Below are positions 15,551 to 22,259 of a stretch of 35,070 nt of DNA, one piece after another. Each line of letters starts with the position of its first letter. Position 1 is the stretch's first letter. Source of the stretch: DATLGB01 sp038258425 (GTDB lineage: Bacteria > Actinomycetota > Thermoleophilia > Solirubrobacterales > Solirubrobacteraceae); NCBI GenBank assembly GCA_038258425.1, contig JBBSPV010000040.1, forward strand, positions 1-35,070. The letters are read 5' to 3'. Under the pieces are notes generated by a model, which made no database searches, was not told where the DNA came from, and worked only from the letters and a program-made list of their open reading frames with translations. Both the position numbers and the translations under genes were made by a program.

Positions 15551-17011
15551 ATGACCCCGCGGCTCAAGCGCCAGCTGCCGGCGCTCGCCGTGGTCCTGGC
15601 GGTCGCCGTCGCGCTCAAGCTCGCCTACGGGCCGTGGTATCTCAACTACGACGCCCGCTACGCGCTGCTGTGGGCGGGCGACGTCCTCGGCGGCGCGACG
15701 CCGGACTACCTCGCGGACTTCGCGCCGACGCCCCACCCGCTCTCGACCGCGTGGAGCGTGCTCGCGCTGCCCTTCGGCGACTCGGGCGACCAGCTCATGG
15801 TCTGGCTCGTCCTGCTGGCCTTCGGCGTCGTCGTCTGGCTCGCCTACCGGCTCGGCACGGAGCTCTTCGGCCACCCCGCGGTCGGGGTCGTCACGGCGCT
15901 CGTGGTGCTCACCCGTCCGGTGCTCGACCGCGACGCGGTGCTCGGCTACCAGGACGTGCCCTTCGCGGCGCTCGTGCTCGGCGCCGTGCTGGTGGAGGGG
16001 CGCCGCCGCTTCCGGCCGGCGGGGGCGCCGCGGCCGAGCCCGTACGCGGTGCTCGGCCTGCTCGTGCTCGCCGGGCTGCTGCGGCCGGAGGCGTGGGTGC
16101 TCGGCGGCCTCTACTGGCTCGTGCGGCTGCCGGAGAGCTCGCCGGCGGACCGCGTGCGGCTCGGCGCGCTCGTGTGGGTCGCCCCCATCGTGTGGGCGCT
16201 CACCGACCTCGCCGCTACGGGCGACGCGCTGCACTCCCTGCACGGCACGGCCGATCTCGCGGCGGCGGCCGACCGCCGCCGGCGCGTCGACCAGGTGCCG
16301 TTCTGGACCCTGAAGTACTTCGGCTCCGTCCTGCGTGAGCCGCTGCTCCTGGGGATCCCACTGGGCCTGCTCTTCGCCTGGCGCCGCCGGCTGCGGCCCG
16401 CCTTGCTGCCGCTCGCGGTGGCGGGCGCGATGGTCGCCGTCTTCGCGATCAACCCGATCTTCGGCCTCCCGCTCATCGGCCGCTACATCCGCACCCCGAG
16501 CGTGCTGCTGGCGCTCTTCTACGGGCTCGCCGTGGCCGGCTGGCTGCTGCTCGAGCGCGACGACCCCGACCGGCGCCGCTGGCAGCTCGTCGGCGCCGTC
16601 GCCCTGCTCGCCTCCGTGGCCTACCTGCCGTGGCACGCCGCCAAGGTCGGAAGCCTCGAGACCCGCGTCGATCGCAACGGCACGCTCTACCGCGATCTGC
16701 GCGACGTGGCCCGCGATCCTCGCGTCCGGGCCACGGTCCGCGCCTGCGGCGGCCGCATCAGCGCCGCCGACCACCGGCCGATCCCCTACCTGCGCTACTG
16801 GCTCGGGACGGGTCCCGGCACCGTCGGCACGGTCGAGGCCGGCGCGAGCCCGCTGCGCCGCGTCCTGCTCGTCCCGCGCCGCACCCGCGAGCCGCGCTTC
16901 TTCTACAAGACGAACTTCCCGCGCGCGGTGCACGCGCCGCCGGGCTGGGCCCGCGTCGCCTCCAACCGCTCGTGGCGGGTCTGGGCGGATCCGGCGTGCG
17001 CGCGGACGTAG
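15551..17011 (+). CDS. Polytopic GT-C type glycosyltransferase (ArnT/PMT-like)
   Basis: The 486-residue membrane protein has an N-terminal helix followed by a loop with NYDARYALLWAGDV, then about nine more hydrophobic helices and a soluble C-terminal region (about 375-486). Acidic residues in the first external loop and the general layout match the GT-C fold of polyprenyl-phosphate-sugar-dependent transferases. The substrate would be a lipid-linked sugar on the extracytoplasmic face. The C-terminal region contains Cys-containing RACGGRISAADHRPIPYLRYW, reminiscent of Thermoleophilia homologues I cannot name. It ends three bases from the convergent ABC ATPase gene. Fold-level call is fair; specificity is unknown. 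Confidence 0.75.
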   Translation: MTPRLKRQLPALAVVLAVAVALKLAYGPWYLNYDARYALLWAGDVLGGATPDYLADFAPTPHPLSTAWSVLALPFGDSGDQLMVWLVLLAFGVVVWLAYRLGTELFGHPAVGVVTALVVLTRPVLDRDAVLGYQDVPFAALVLGAVLVEGRRRFRPAGAPRPSPYAVLGLLVLAGLLRPEAWVLGGLYWLVRLPESSPADRVRLGALVWVAPIVWALTDLAATGDALHSLHGTADLAAAADRRRRVDQVPFWTLKYFGSVLREPLLLGIPLGLLFAWRRRLRPALLPLAVAGAMVAVFAINPIFGLPLIGRYIRTPSVLLALFYGLAVAGWLLLERDDPDRRRWQLVGAVALLASVAYLPWHAAKVGSLETRVDRNGTLYRDLRDVARDPRVRATVRACGGRISAADHRPIPYLRYWLGTGPGTVGTVEAGASPLRRVLLVPRRTREPRFFYKTNFPRAVHAPPGWARVASNRSWRVWADPACART

Positions 17012-17014
17012 ACC

Positions 17015-17869
17015 TCAGACGTCCTCGAGCGCCAGCGCGTCCTGGTCGACGTCGAGGAAGCTCGTGTAGGCGTCCACGACGGTCTCCGCGTCGTCCCAGA
17101 GCTTCAGCTCGCCCTGGTCGAGCCAGATCGCCTGGTCGCAGAGGTCCTTGATCGTGCCCAGCGCGTGGGACACGAGCACGACGGTGCGGTCCTCGCGGCA
17201 GAGCTGCTTCATCTTGCGCGTCGACTTGCGGCGGAAGCGCGCGTCGCCGACGGAGAGCGCCTCGTCGATGAGCAGCACGTCGGGTTCCATCGTCACCGCC
17301 ACGGCGAATGCGAGCCGGCCGAACTGCCCCGAGGAGTAGGTCCGCATGGGGAGGTCCATGATCTCCTCGAGCTCGGCGAACGCCACGATCTCCTCGTACT
17401 TGGCCTCCATCGCGTCGCGCGAGAGCCCAGCGGCAAGGCCGCCGAGGATGACGTTCTCGCGGCCGGAGAGCTTGCGGTTGAAGCCGACGCCGAGCGCGAG
17501 CAGCGTCGATACCCGGCCCTCGACGACCACGCGGCCCTCCGTCGGCGGCAGGATGCCCGCCAGCGTGCGCATGAGCGTCGACTTGCCGGCGCCGTTGGAC
17601 CCGACGACGCCGAGCACGGTGCCGTGCGGGACGTCGAACGAGACGTGCCTGACCGCCTCGACGGTGTAGGACGTGCGGCGCTGGGAGCGGGCGGCGGCGC
17701 GGGCCGCGGCGCGGTCGGGGTCCGCGGGCGAGCGCGTCAGCCGCGTCTCGCGCAGCTTGGCTCCACCGGGGACGGGCACGTGGTTGACCGCCTTGGCGAG
17801 CCGGTTCTTGAGCGTCGGGCGCCGGTCGACCGTCGCCTTGTAGGTGACGGAGACATCCTGGACCTCGAT
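17015..17869 (-). CDS. Polysaccharide/teichoic acid ABC exporter, ATP-binding subunit (TagH/Wzt type)
   Basis: This ATPase powers export through the adjacent permease. Motifs: Walker A GSNGAGKST, signature YSSGQFGRLAFA, Walker B DVLLIDEALS, and H-loop VLVSHALGTI. GRVSTLLALGVGFNRKLSGREN is the hallmark of the TagH/Wzt group. It lacks the C-terminal polymer-binding domain of Wzt. Conserved N-terminal sense (IEVQDVSVTYK) lies upstream of the first ordinary start, GTG 17779, but no ATG, GTG or TTG is in frame before a TGA at 17914-17912. An ATC at 17869 follows a TAGCCA hexamer by seven bases; ATT 17899 and CTG 17893 are alternatives. I chose 17869 as the probable start (284 residues); if non-standard starts are rejected, use 17779 and note the loss of the first strands. 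It is the last gene of the glycopolymer operon. Confidence 0.88.
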   Translation of the reverse strand: MEVQDVSVTYKATVDRRPTLKNRLAKAVNHVPVPGGAKLRETRLTRSPADPDRAAARAAARSQRRTSYTVEAVRHVSFDVPHGTVLGVVGSNGAGKSTLMRTLAGILPPTEGRVVVEGRVSTLLALGVGFNRKLSGRENVILGGLAAGLSRDAMEAKYEEIVAFAELEEIMDLPMRTYSSGQFGRLAFAVAVTMEPDVLLIDEALSVGDARFRRKSTRKMKQLCREDRTVVLVSHALGTIKDLCDQAIWLDQGELKLWDDAETVVDAYTSFLDVDQDALALEDV

Positions 17870-17879
17870 CGCGGTGTGG

Positions 17880-18737
17880 CTAGAGCCGGACAGCGAAATC
17901 CCGTTCCCGGCTCATGAAGACCAGCGATCCGACGATGAGGATGCCGATCGACCAGGCCGCCCCGACGGCGAGGGAGACGGCCGGCGGCGCCGTCCCCGTG
18001 TGCAGGACGTCGCCCCAGGCCGCGAGCACCTGGCCGAACGGGTTGACGTAGAGCAGCCACTCGTAGCCATGGGGCACGTCGCTGGCGAAGTACAGGACGG
18101 GCGAGGCGTAGAGCCCGATGCGCAGCAGGTAGGGCAGGAAGCTCGACAGGTCGCGGAAGTAGACCTGGATGGCGGCGGTGAGCATCGTGAACCCCGCCGC
18201 CATGAGCGTCATCAGCACGAAGATCGGCACGACCCAGAGCAGGCCGAAGGTGATCGGCAGGCCGGAGAGCACGTGCACCGGCACGTAGATGAGCAGGGTC
18301 GGCACGAAGCGCTTCCAGGCCGTGATCACCGACGACAGCGGCAGCAGCACGCGCGGGAAGGACTGGTTGAGGATCAGCCGGCTGCCGCCGGTCACCGACT
18401 TGACGCCGTCACGCATCGCGCCCGAGATGTAGTAGTAGGCGAAGATGCCGATCACGAGATGCGCGAAGAAGCCCTTCGGGTGCTCCCCGGAGCGCAGGAT
18501 GTCGACGAGGACGAAGTAGACGCCCGCCAGCAGTAGCGGGTTCAGGACGAGCCAGAGCTGCCCGAAGGCCGTGTCGAAGTGCTGCGAGCGCAGCTTGGTG
18601 CGCGACAGCTCGACGGCGAACTCGCGCCGGTCCCAGGCGTTGCGCAGGTACTCGCGCAGCGGCGGCAGGCCGACGACCTGCTTCTCGAAGACCTGGCGCT
18701 CGGGCTGGCGCAGCGGGGATGGAGCCGCGGTGCTCAT
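17880..18737 (-). CDS. Polysaccharide/teichoic acid ABC exporter, permease subunit (TagG/Wzm type)
   Basis: The 285-residue ABC-2-type permease has six hydrophobic helices and a soluble N-terminus whose segment PLREYLRNAWDRREFAVELSRT is typical of TagG/Wzm. GQLWLVLNPLLLAGVYF and NPFGQVLAAW are further family segments. It moves a lipid-linked polymer across the membrane together with the adjacent ATPase. ATG 18737 is preceded by TAGGCT ten bases away, so exporter genes may have their own promoter inside the operon. Its TAG stop is followed at once by the ATPase coding region. Confidence 0.92.
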   Translation of the reverse strand: MSTAAPSPLRQPERQVFEKQVVGLPPLREYLRNAWDRREFAVELSRTKLRSQHFDTAFGQLWLVLNPLLLAGVYFVLVDILRSGEHPKGFFAHLVIGIFAYYYISGAMRDGVKSVTGGSRLILNQSFPRVLLPLSSVITAWKRFVPTLLIYVPVHVLSGLPITFGLLWVVPIFVLMTLMAAGFTMLTAAIQVYFRDLSSFLPYLLRIGLYASPVLYFASDVPHGYEWLLYVNPFGQVLAAWGDVLHTGTAPPAVSLAVGAAWSIGILIVGSLVFMSRERDFAVRL

Positions 18738-18747
18738 GCGACCCCCG

Positions 18748-18753
18748 AGCCTA
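18748..18753 (-). promoter_or_regulatory. -10 element TAGGCT before the exporter genes
   Basis: Minus-strand TAGGCT is ten bases before ATG 18737. The 124-bp gap 18738-18861 is the largest in the glycopolymer operon and holds only this element and GC-rich sequence with no clear terminator. Confidence 0.45.
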
Positions 18754-18861
18754 GGGGTGGCGGAGGCGGCCGGGAGGCGTGTCGCGGCCTCGCCGAGCAG
18801 CCGTGTCCGCCGGAGCCGGGCCCCCGAGCTGTCTCCGAGGCGGAGGCGGCGGTGGGCCCCG

Positions 18862-19719
18862 TCACATGACCGGCGGGCGGCCGGCGCGGGTCATCCGCCA
18901 CAGGGTCCTCGCGCGCAGCGGCCGGCGCGGCCCGGCCGGTCCGCGCAGCCCGTCGCGGTAGCCGCGCAGGGAGTCCCGGCGGGCCCGGGGCGTCTTCAGG
19001 CGCGGCAGCGAGCGCAGGGCGAAGTTCACGACGTAGAGCGGCGCCAGCCAGGCCGGCAGGTGCCGCCGGGCGAGCCACACGCGGTTGCGCGCGCCGAAGT
19101 AGAACGCGTACGGGTGCGGCGGCGCGCCCGTGACGGGATGCAGGGCGACGAGGTCGCCGGCGTAGCGGATCCGGTAGCCCGCGTCCATCACCCGCCAGCC
19201 GAGGTCGATCCCCTCGTGGACGAAGCGGAACTCGGCCGGCCAGGCCCCGGCGCGCTCCAGGGCCGCCCGCCGGGCCGCCACCGCCCCCTCCCACACGCAC
19301 GTGACGTCGCTGGAGCGCGCCCGGTCGCCGACCCGCAGGCGCGGCGTCCAGTCGCGCAGGGGCCTGCCCCCGTCGCGCGGATCGACGCGCAGCTGCAGCA
19401 GTCCGAGCTCCGGGTCGGCCGCGAAGCGGGCCACGATCTCGGCGAGCGCGTCGTCGTCGCGCAGCGCGGCGTCGTCGTCGAGGAAGAACACGAGCTCGCC
19501 GCGCACCTCGCCCAGCCCGGCGTTGCGCCCGGCCGGGATCCCCTCGTCGACCGCGACGTGCAGCCCGCGCGCTCCCTCCGGCAGTCCCACGGGATCCCAG
19601 CCGTTGCCGACCACGAGGACGTCGGTCTCGACGTCGCGCTGGCGCAGCAGGGAGCCGACCGCGAGGGCCAGGTCCGCCGGCTTGCGGCCGGTGGTCAGCA
19701 GGACGCAGCCGACGGTCAC
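18862..19719 (-). CDS. Family 2 glycosyltransferase
   Basis: This 285-residue GT-A enzyme has the nucleotide-binding N-terminus (VGCVLLTTGRKP), IPAGRNAGL, the metal-binding acidic run FFLDDDAAL (about residue 77) and the acceptor-side FVHEGIDLGWRVMDAGY. It transfers a sugar from an activated nucleotide donor at the cytoplasmic face. GTG 19719 overlaps the stop of the CDP-alcohol phosphotransferase gene (GTGA), tying it to assembly of the same polymer or lipid. The C-terminus is basic (RRPLRARTLWR), possibly membrane-associating. Donor and acceptor are unknown. Confidence 0.9.
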   Translation of the reverse strand: MTVGCVLLTTGRKPADLALAVGSLLRQRDVETDVLVVGNGWDPVGLPEGARGLHVAVDEGIPAGRNAGLGEVRGELVFFLDDDAALRDDDALAEIVARFAADPELGLLQLRVDPRDGGRPLRDWTPRLRVGDRARSSDVTCVWEGAVAARRAALERAGAWPAEFRFVHEGIDLGWRVMDAGYRIRYAGDLVALHPVTGAPPHPYAFYFGARNRVWLARRHLPAWLAPLYVVNFALRSLPRLKTPRARRDSLRGYRDGLRGPAGPRRPLRARTLWRMTRAGRPPVM

Positions 19720-20459
19720 TGCAGCCGCGGGGAGGTGACGATGGCCACGAGCCGCCCGGCGGCGGTGATCGCCGCGATGGGCACGAGGGCGACGACGAGC
19801 ACCTGGGTGCCCACCTGGTCGCCGGCGATCGCGTCGACGATCGCGGCCAGCAGGGCGAGCACCGTCGCCTCGATGGCCACGAAGGCGCGGAAGAACGGGA
19901 AGAACCCGACCCAGCGGCGCAGCCGCGCCAGGCCGGAGCGTGCGGGCGCGGCGGCTTCTGCGGTGTCCTCCGCCCTCGCGTGCCCGCTCTCCAGCCGGGC
20001 GACGGCGACGAGCGCGCTCTCCGTGCGGACCAGCAGGGCGAGGACGGCCGCCACGAGGCCGAGGGTCGTGTAGCCGCCGATCTCGGTCCAGCCCCCGTCG
20101 GCCCGGACCCCGAGGGCGATGGGAAACAGCGTCTCGGTGAGGTAGTGCGCGATGCGGTCGAGGTAGATGCCGACCGGGGAGGAGACCCCGCGCCACCGCG
20201 CGAGCTCGCCGTCGGAGCAGTCGAGCAGGATCTGGAGCTGGATGAGCAGGAGGGCGATCAGCGACGCCCAGACCGCCGGGACCGAGAGCGCGGCGGCCGC
20301 CAGCACGCCGACACCGATCATGGCCCAGGTGACGGCGTTCGGCGTGATCGGGGTGGGGGCGAGCCGGCGCGTGAGGTACGGCGAGGCTCGGCGCACGTAC
20401 AGCCGGCCGGCCCAGTGCTCCCCGGAGTTGCGAGCGAAGATCGACGCGGGCTGCGTCAC
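19716..20459 (-). CDS. CDP-alcohol phosphotransferase family membrane protein with altered motif
   Basis: The 247-residue integral membrane protein has the CDP-alcohol phosphotransferase signature beginning DCSDGELAR (Asp80, Asp83, Gly84, Ala87, Arg88) then Gly97 and Asp101. The final Asp of the consensus is His105 (LDRIAHYL). These enzymes displace CMP from a CDP-alcohol with an alcohol acceptor. About six hydrophobic helices are visible, with a charged loop around residues 150-180. GTG 20459 starts ten bases after the glycerol-1-phosphate dehydrogenase stop. Context suggests a CDP-activated glycerol phosphate or similar alcohol as substrate, not an ordinary phospholipid. The His may mark a separate subgroup; activity is inferred. 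Confidence 0.87.
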   Translation of the reverse strand: MTQPASIFARNSGEHWAGRLYVRRASPYLTRRLAPTPITPNAVTWAMIGVGVLAAAALSVPAVWASLIALLLIQLQILLDCSDGELARWRGVSSPVGIYLDRIAHYLTETLFPIALGVRADGGWTEIGGYTTLGLVAAVLALLVRTESALVAVARLESGHARAEDTAEAAAPARSGLARLRRWVGFFPFFRAFVAIEATVLALLAAIVDAIAGDQVGTQVLVVALVPIAAITAAGRLVAIVTSPRLQ

Positions 20460-20469
20460 GGCCCGCAGC

Positions 20470-21531
20470 TCAGCGATCGACGGCCTCGGCGAACGCTGCG
20501 ACACGCCGGCGCACCTCCTCGGGCTCCAGCGCGAGGTGCTCGAGCACGGTGAACCGGTCCGGGCGCGTGGCGGGCGCCCGCACGACCGCCGCGGCGAACT
20601 GATCCTCCGACAGGCCGAGGTCGGCGGGCGATCCCGGCAGCCCGTGGCGGCGCAGGCACGCGCCGATGGCGGCCGCCTGCCCGGCGTCCCCGCGCAGGTG
20701 GGCGGTGAAGTGGCTGCAGACGCCGGCGAGCTCCCCGTGGTGGGCGGTGCCGGGGAACAGCTCGTCGATCGCATGGAGGATCTCGTGGTCGGCGCCCGAG
20801 CAGGGCCGGCTGGAGCCGGCGGTGGCCATGGCGAGGCCGCCGAGCACGAGCGCCTCCGCGAGGGCGACGAGGAACGGGTCGTCGCCGATACCGTCCTGGC
20901 GGTCGACGATGGACAGCGCCGCGGTGTGGGCGAAGGTGACCGCAAGCCCGTCGACCGCCTCGCCACGCTCCTCGGCCGCCAGCCGCCAGTCCGCCACCGC
21001 GCCGAGGTTGGAGATCACGTCTCCGACGCCCGAGCGCCGCAGCCCGACGGGCGCCGCGCGCACGTACTCGAGGTCGACCATCACCGCGATCGGCATCTGC
21101 ACGCCGTAGGAGCCCTTGCGCCCGTCGTGCTCGAGCGACGCGACGGGCGAGGCGAGGCCGTCGTGGGCGAGGCTCGTGGCCACGGCGACCATCGGCAGGC
21201 CCGCGAGCGTCGCGGCGTACTTCGCGGTGTCGATCGTGCGGCCGCCGCCGATGCCGACCACCGCGTCGTAGAAGCCGCCGCGCAGGGTGGTGGCGAGCTC
21301 CATCGCGGCTTCGATGGTGCCGCCCTGCACGGTCTGGATCTCGGCGCCGGCGTCCAGCTGCGGCCGCAGGACCTCGCCGATCGCCTCCCCCTGTCCGGGG
21401 CCGACGGCGACCGCGACGTGGCCGCCGGCCGAGATGCGCCGGTCGGCGAGGAGGGGAGCCAGGTGCGCGACCGCCCCCGGGCCGACGTCGACCGCGAGCG
21501 GCGTGCCGATCATCCGGCTCAGCAGCGGCAT
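20470..21531 (-). CDS. sn-Glycerol-1-phosphate dehydrogenase-like enzyme (AraM/EgsA family)
   Basis: The 353-residue protein belongs to the iron-containing alcohol dehydrogenase/dehydroquinate synthase superfamily. Closest recalled resemblance is to G1P dehydrogenases, which reduce DHAP to sn-glycerol-1-phosphate, the archaeal backbone enantiomer. It shows the NAD(P) loop GIGGGRTID (93-101), ATSLAHDGLASP (118-129), GVGDVISN with Asp171, SGADHE with His249 and HHGE with His265, the expected metal ligands. ATG 21531 is preceded by GGGAGG four bases away and overlaps the nucleotidyltransferase gene by 13 bases. Neighbours (nucleotidyltransferase, CDP-alcohol phosphotransferases, exporter) suggest G1P is activated and built into a surface polymer or lipid. 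A different 3-carbon or polyol phosphate substrate is the main alternative. Confidence 0.88.
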   Translation of the reverse strand: MPLLSRMIGTPLAVDVGPGAVAHLAPLLADRRISAGGHVAVAVGPGQGEAIGEVLRPQLDAGAEIQTVQGGTIEAAMELATTLRGGFYDAVVGIGGGRTIDTAKYAATLAGLPMVAVATSLAHDGLASPVASLEHDGRKGSYGVQMPIAVMVDLEYVRAAPVGLRRSGVGDVISNLGAVADWRLAAEERGEAVDGLAVTFAHTAALSIVDRQDGIGDDPFLVALAEALVLGGLAMATAGSSRPCSGADHEILHAIDELFPGTAHHGELAGVCSHFTAHLRGDAGQAAAIGACLRRHGLPGSPADLGLSEDQFAAAVVRAPATRPDRFTVLEHLALEPEEVRRRVAAFAEAVDR

Positions 21532-22259
21532 GCGACCTCCCGCGCGCGCTCGAGGTCGCGGGCGTCGTCGACCTCGACCCACTCCACGCCGCCGATGGGC
21601 GACACGCCGATGCGCCCGCCGCGCCTGGCGAGCTCGCCGAAGCCGTCCTCGTAGTACAGCTGCGGGTCGTCGTGGAAGACCGTGTGCAGCGCGTCGGCGA
21701 GGATCTCATGGGCGACGGGCTCGATCAGGGTCAGACCGATGTACTCGCCGTGGGCCTGCGCCGGGTCCATCCGCTTCGTGATGTGCGTCAGCAGGCCCTC
21801 CTGCGCCGACAGCTGGACCTTCATCTCCTCCGCTCCGAGCGCCTTGGCGTCGTCGAGCGCGAGGACCAGGTCATGGCCGCCGCCCGCGGCCTCCACCAGC
21901 GCCTGGGTGACGCTCACGGGCGCGATCGTGTCGCCGTTGACGAGCACGACGCCCTGCGCGAACAGGTCCCGGGCGCACCACAGCGAGTAGGCGTTGTTCC
22001 ACTCCTCGGCCTTCGGGTTGAAGACCGTCTCGAGCCGCACGCCGTGGGTGCGCTCGAGGTCGCCGCGGCGGTCCTCGATCGCCTCGGACCGGTAGCCGGT
22101 GACCACGGCGACGTCGGTGAGTCCCGCGCGGGCGAAGTTCGCCAGGGAGACGTCGAGGATGGTGCGCTCCCCGTCGACCGGCACGAGCGTCTTGGGCAGG
22201 GTGTCCGTCCACGGCTGCAGCCGGCGACCCGCTCCCGCGGCCAGGACCATCCCGATCAC
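21519..22259 (-). CDS. LicC-like sugar/alditol-phosphate nucleotidyltransferase
   Basis: The 246-residue protein has the nucleotidyltransferase signature LAAGAGRRLQPWTDTLPKTL, including Arg and Lys23, then WNNAYSLWCAR and VLVNGDTI with the metal-binding Asp. Wording around NNAYSLW resembles phosphocholine and inositol-1-phosphate cytidylyltransferases. It probably couples CTP to a small phospho-alcohol. GTG 22259 overlaps the stop of the fused CDP-alcohol phosphotransferase gene (GTGA), and its own end overlaps the G1P dehydrogenase start by 13 bases, so G1P made by the neighbour is the natural candidate substrate, giving a CDP-glycerol enantiomer. That substrate is an inference from context. 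Confidence 0.88.
   Translation of the reverse strand: MIGMVLAAGAGRRLQPWTDTLPKTLVPVDGERTILDVSLANFARAGLTDVAVVTGYRSEAIEDRRGDLERTHGVRLETVFNPKAEEWNNAYSLWCARDLFAQGVVLVNGDTIAPVSVTQALVEAAGGGHDLVLALDDAKALGAEEMKVQLSAQEGLLTHITKRMDPAQAHGEYIGLTLIEPVAHEILADALHTVFHDDPQLYYEDGFGELARRGGRIGVSPIGGVEWVEVDDARDLERAREVACRC
21536..21541 (-). promoter_or_regulatory. Shine-Dalgarno for the glycerol-1-phosphate dehydrogenase gene
   Basis: Minus-strand GGGAGG lies four bases before ATG 21531, inside the end of the nucleotidyltransferase gene. It supports 21531 over ATG 21513. Confidence 0.7.

Noticed and set aside
18738..18861. Possible terminator in the gap inside the glycopolymer operon
   Set aside because: GGGCCC-type repeats are present but no convincing stem with a T-tract; more likely just GC-rich spacer with a promoter.
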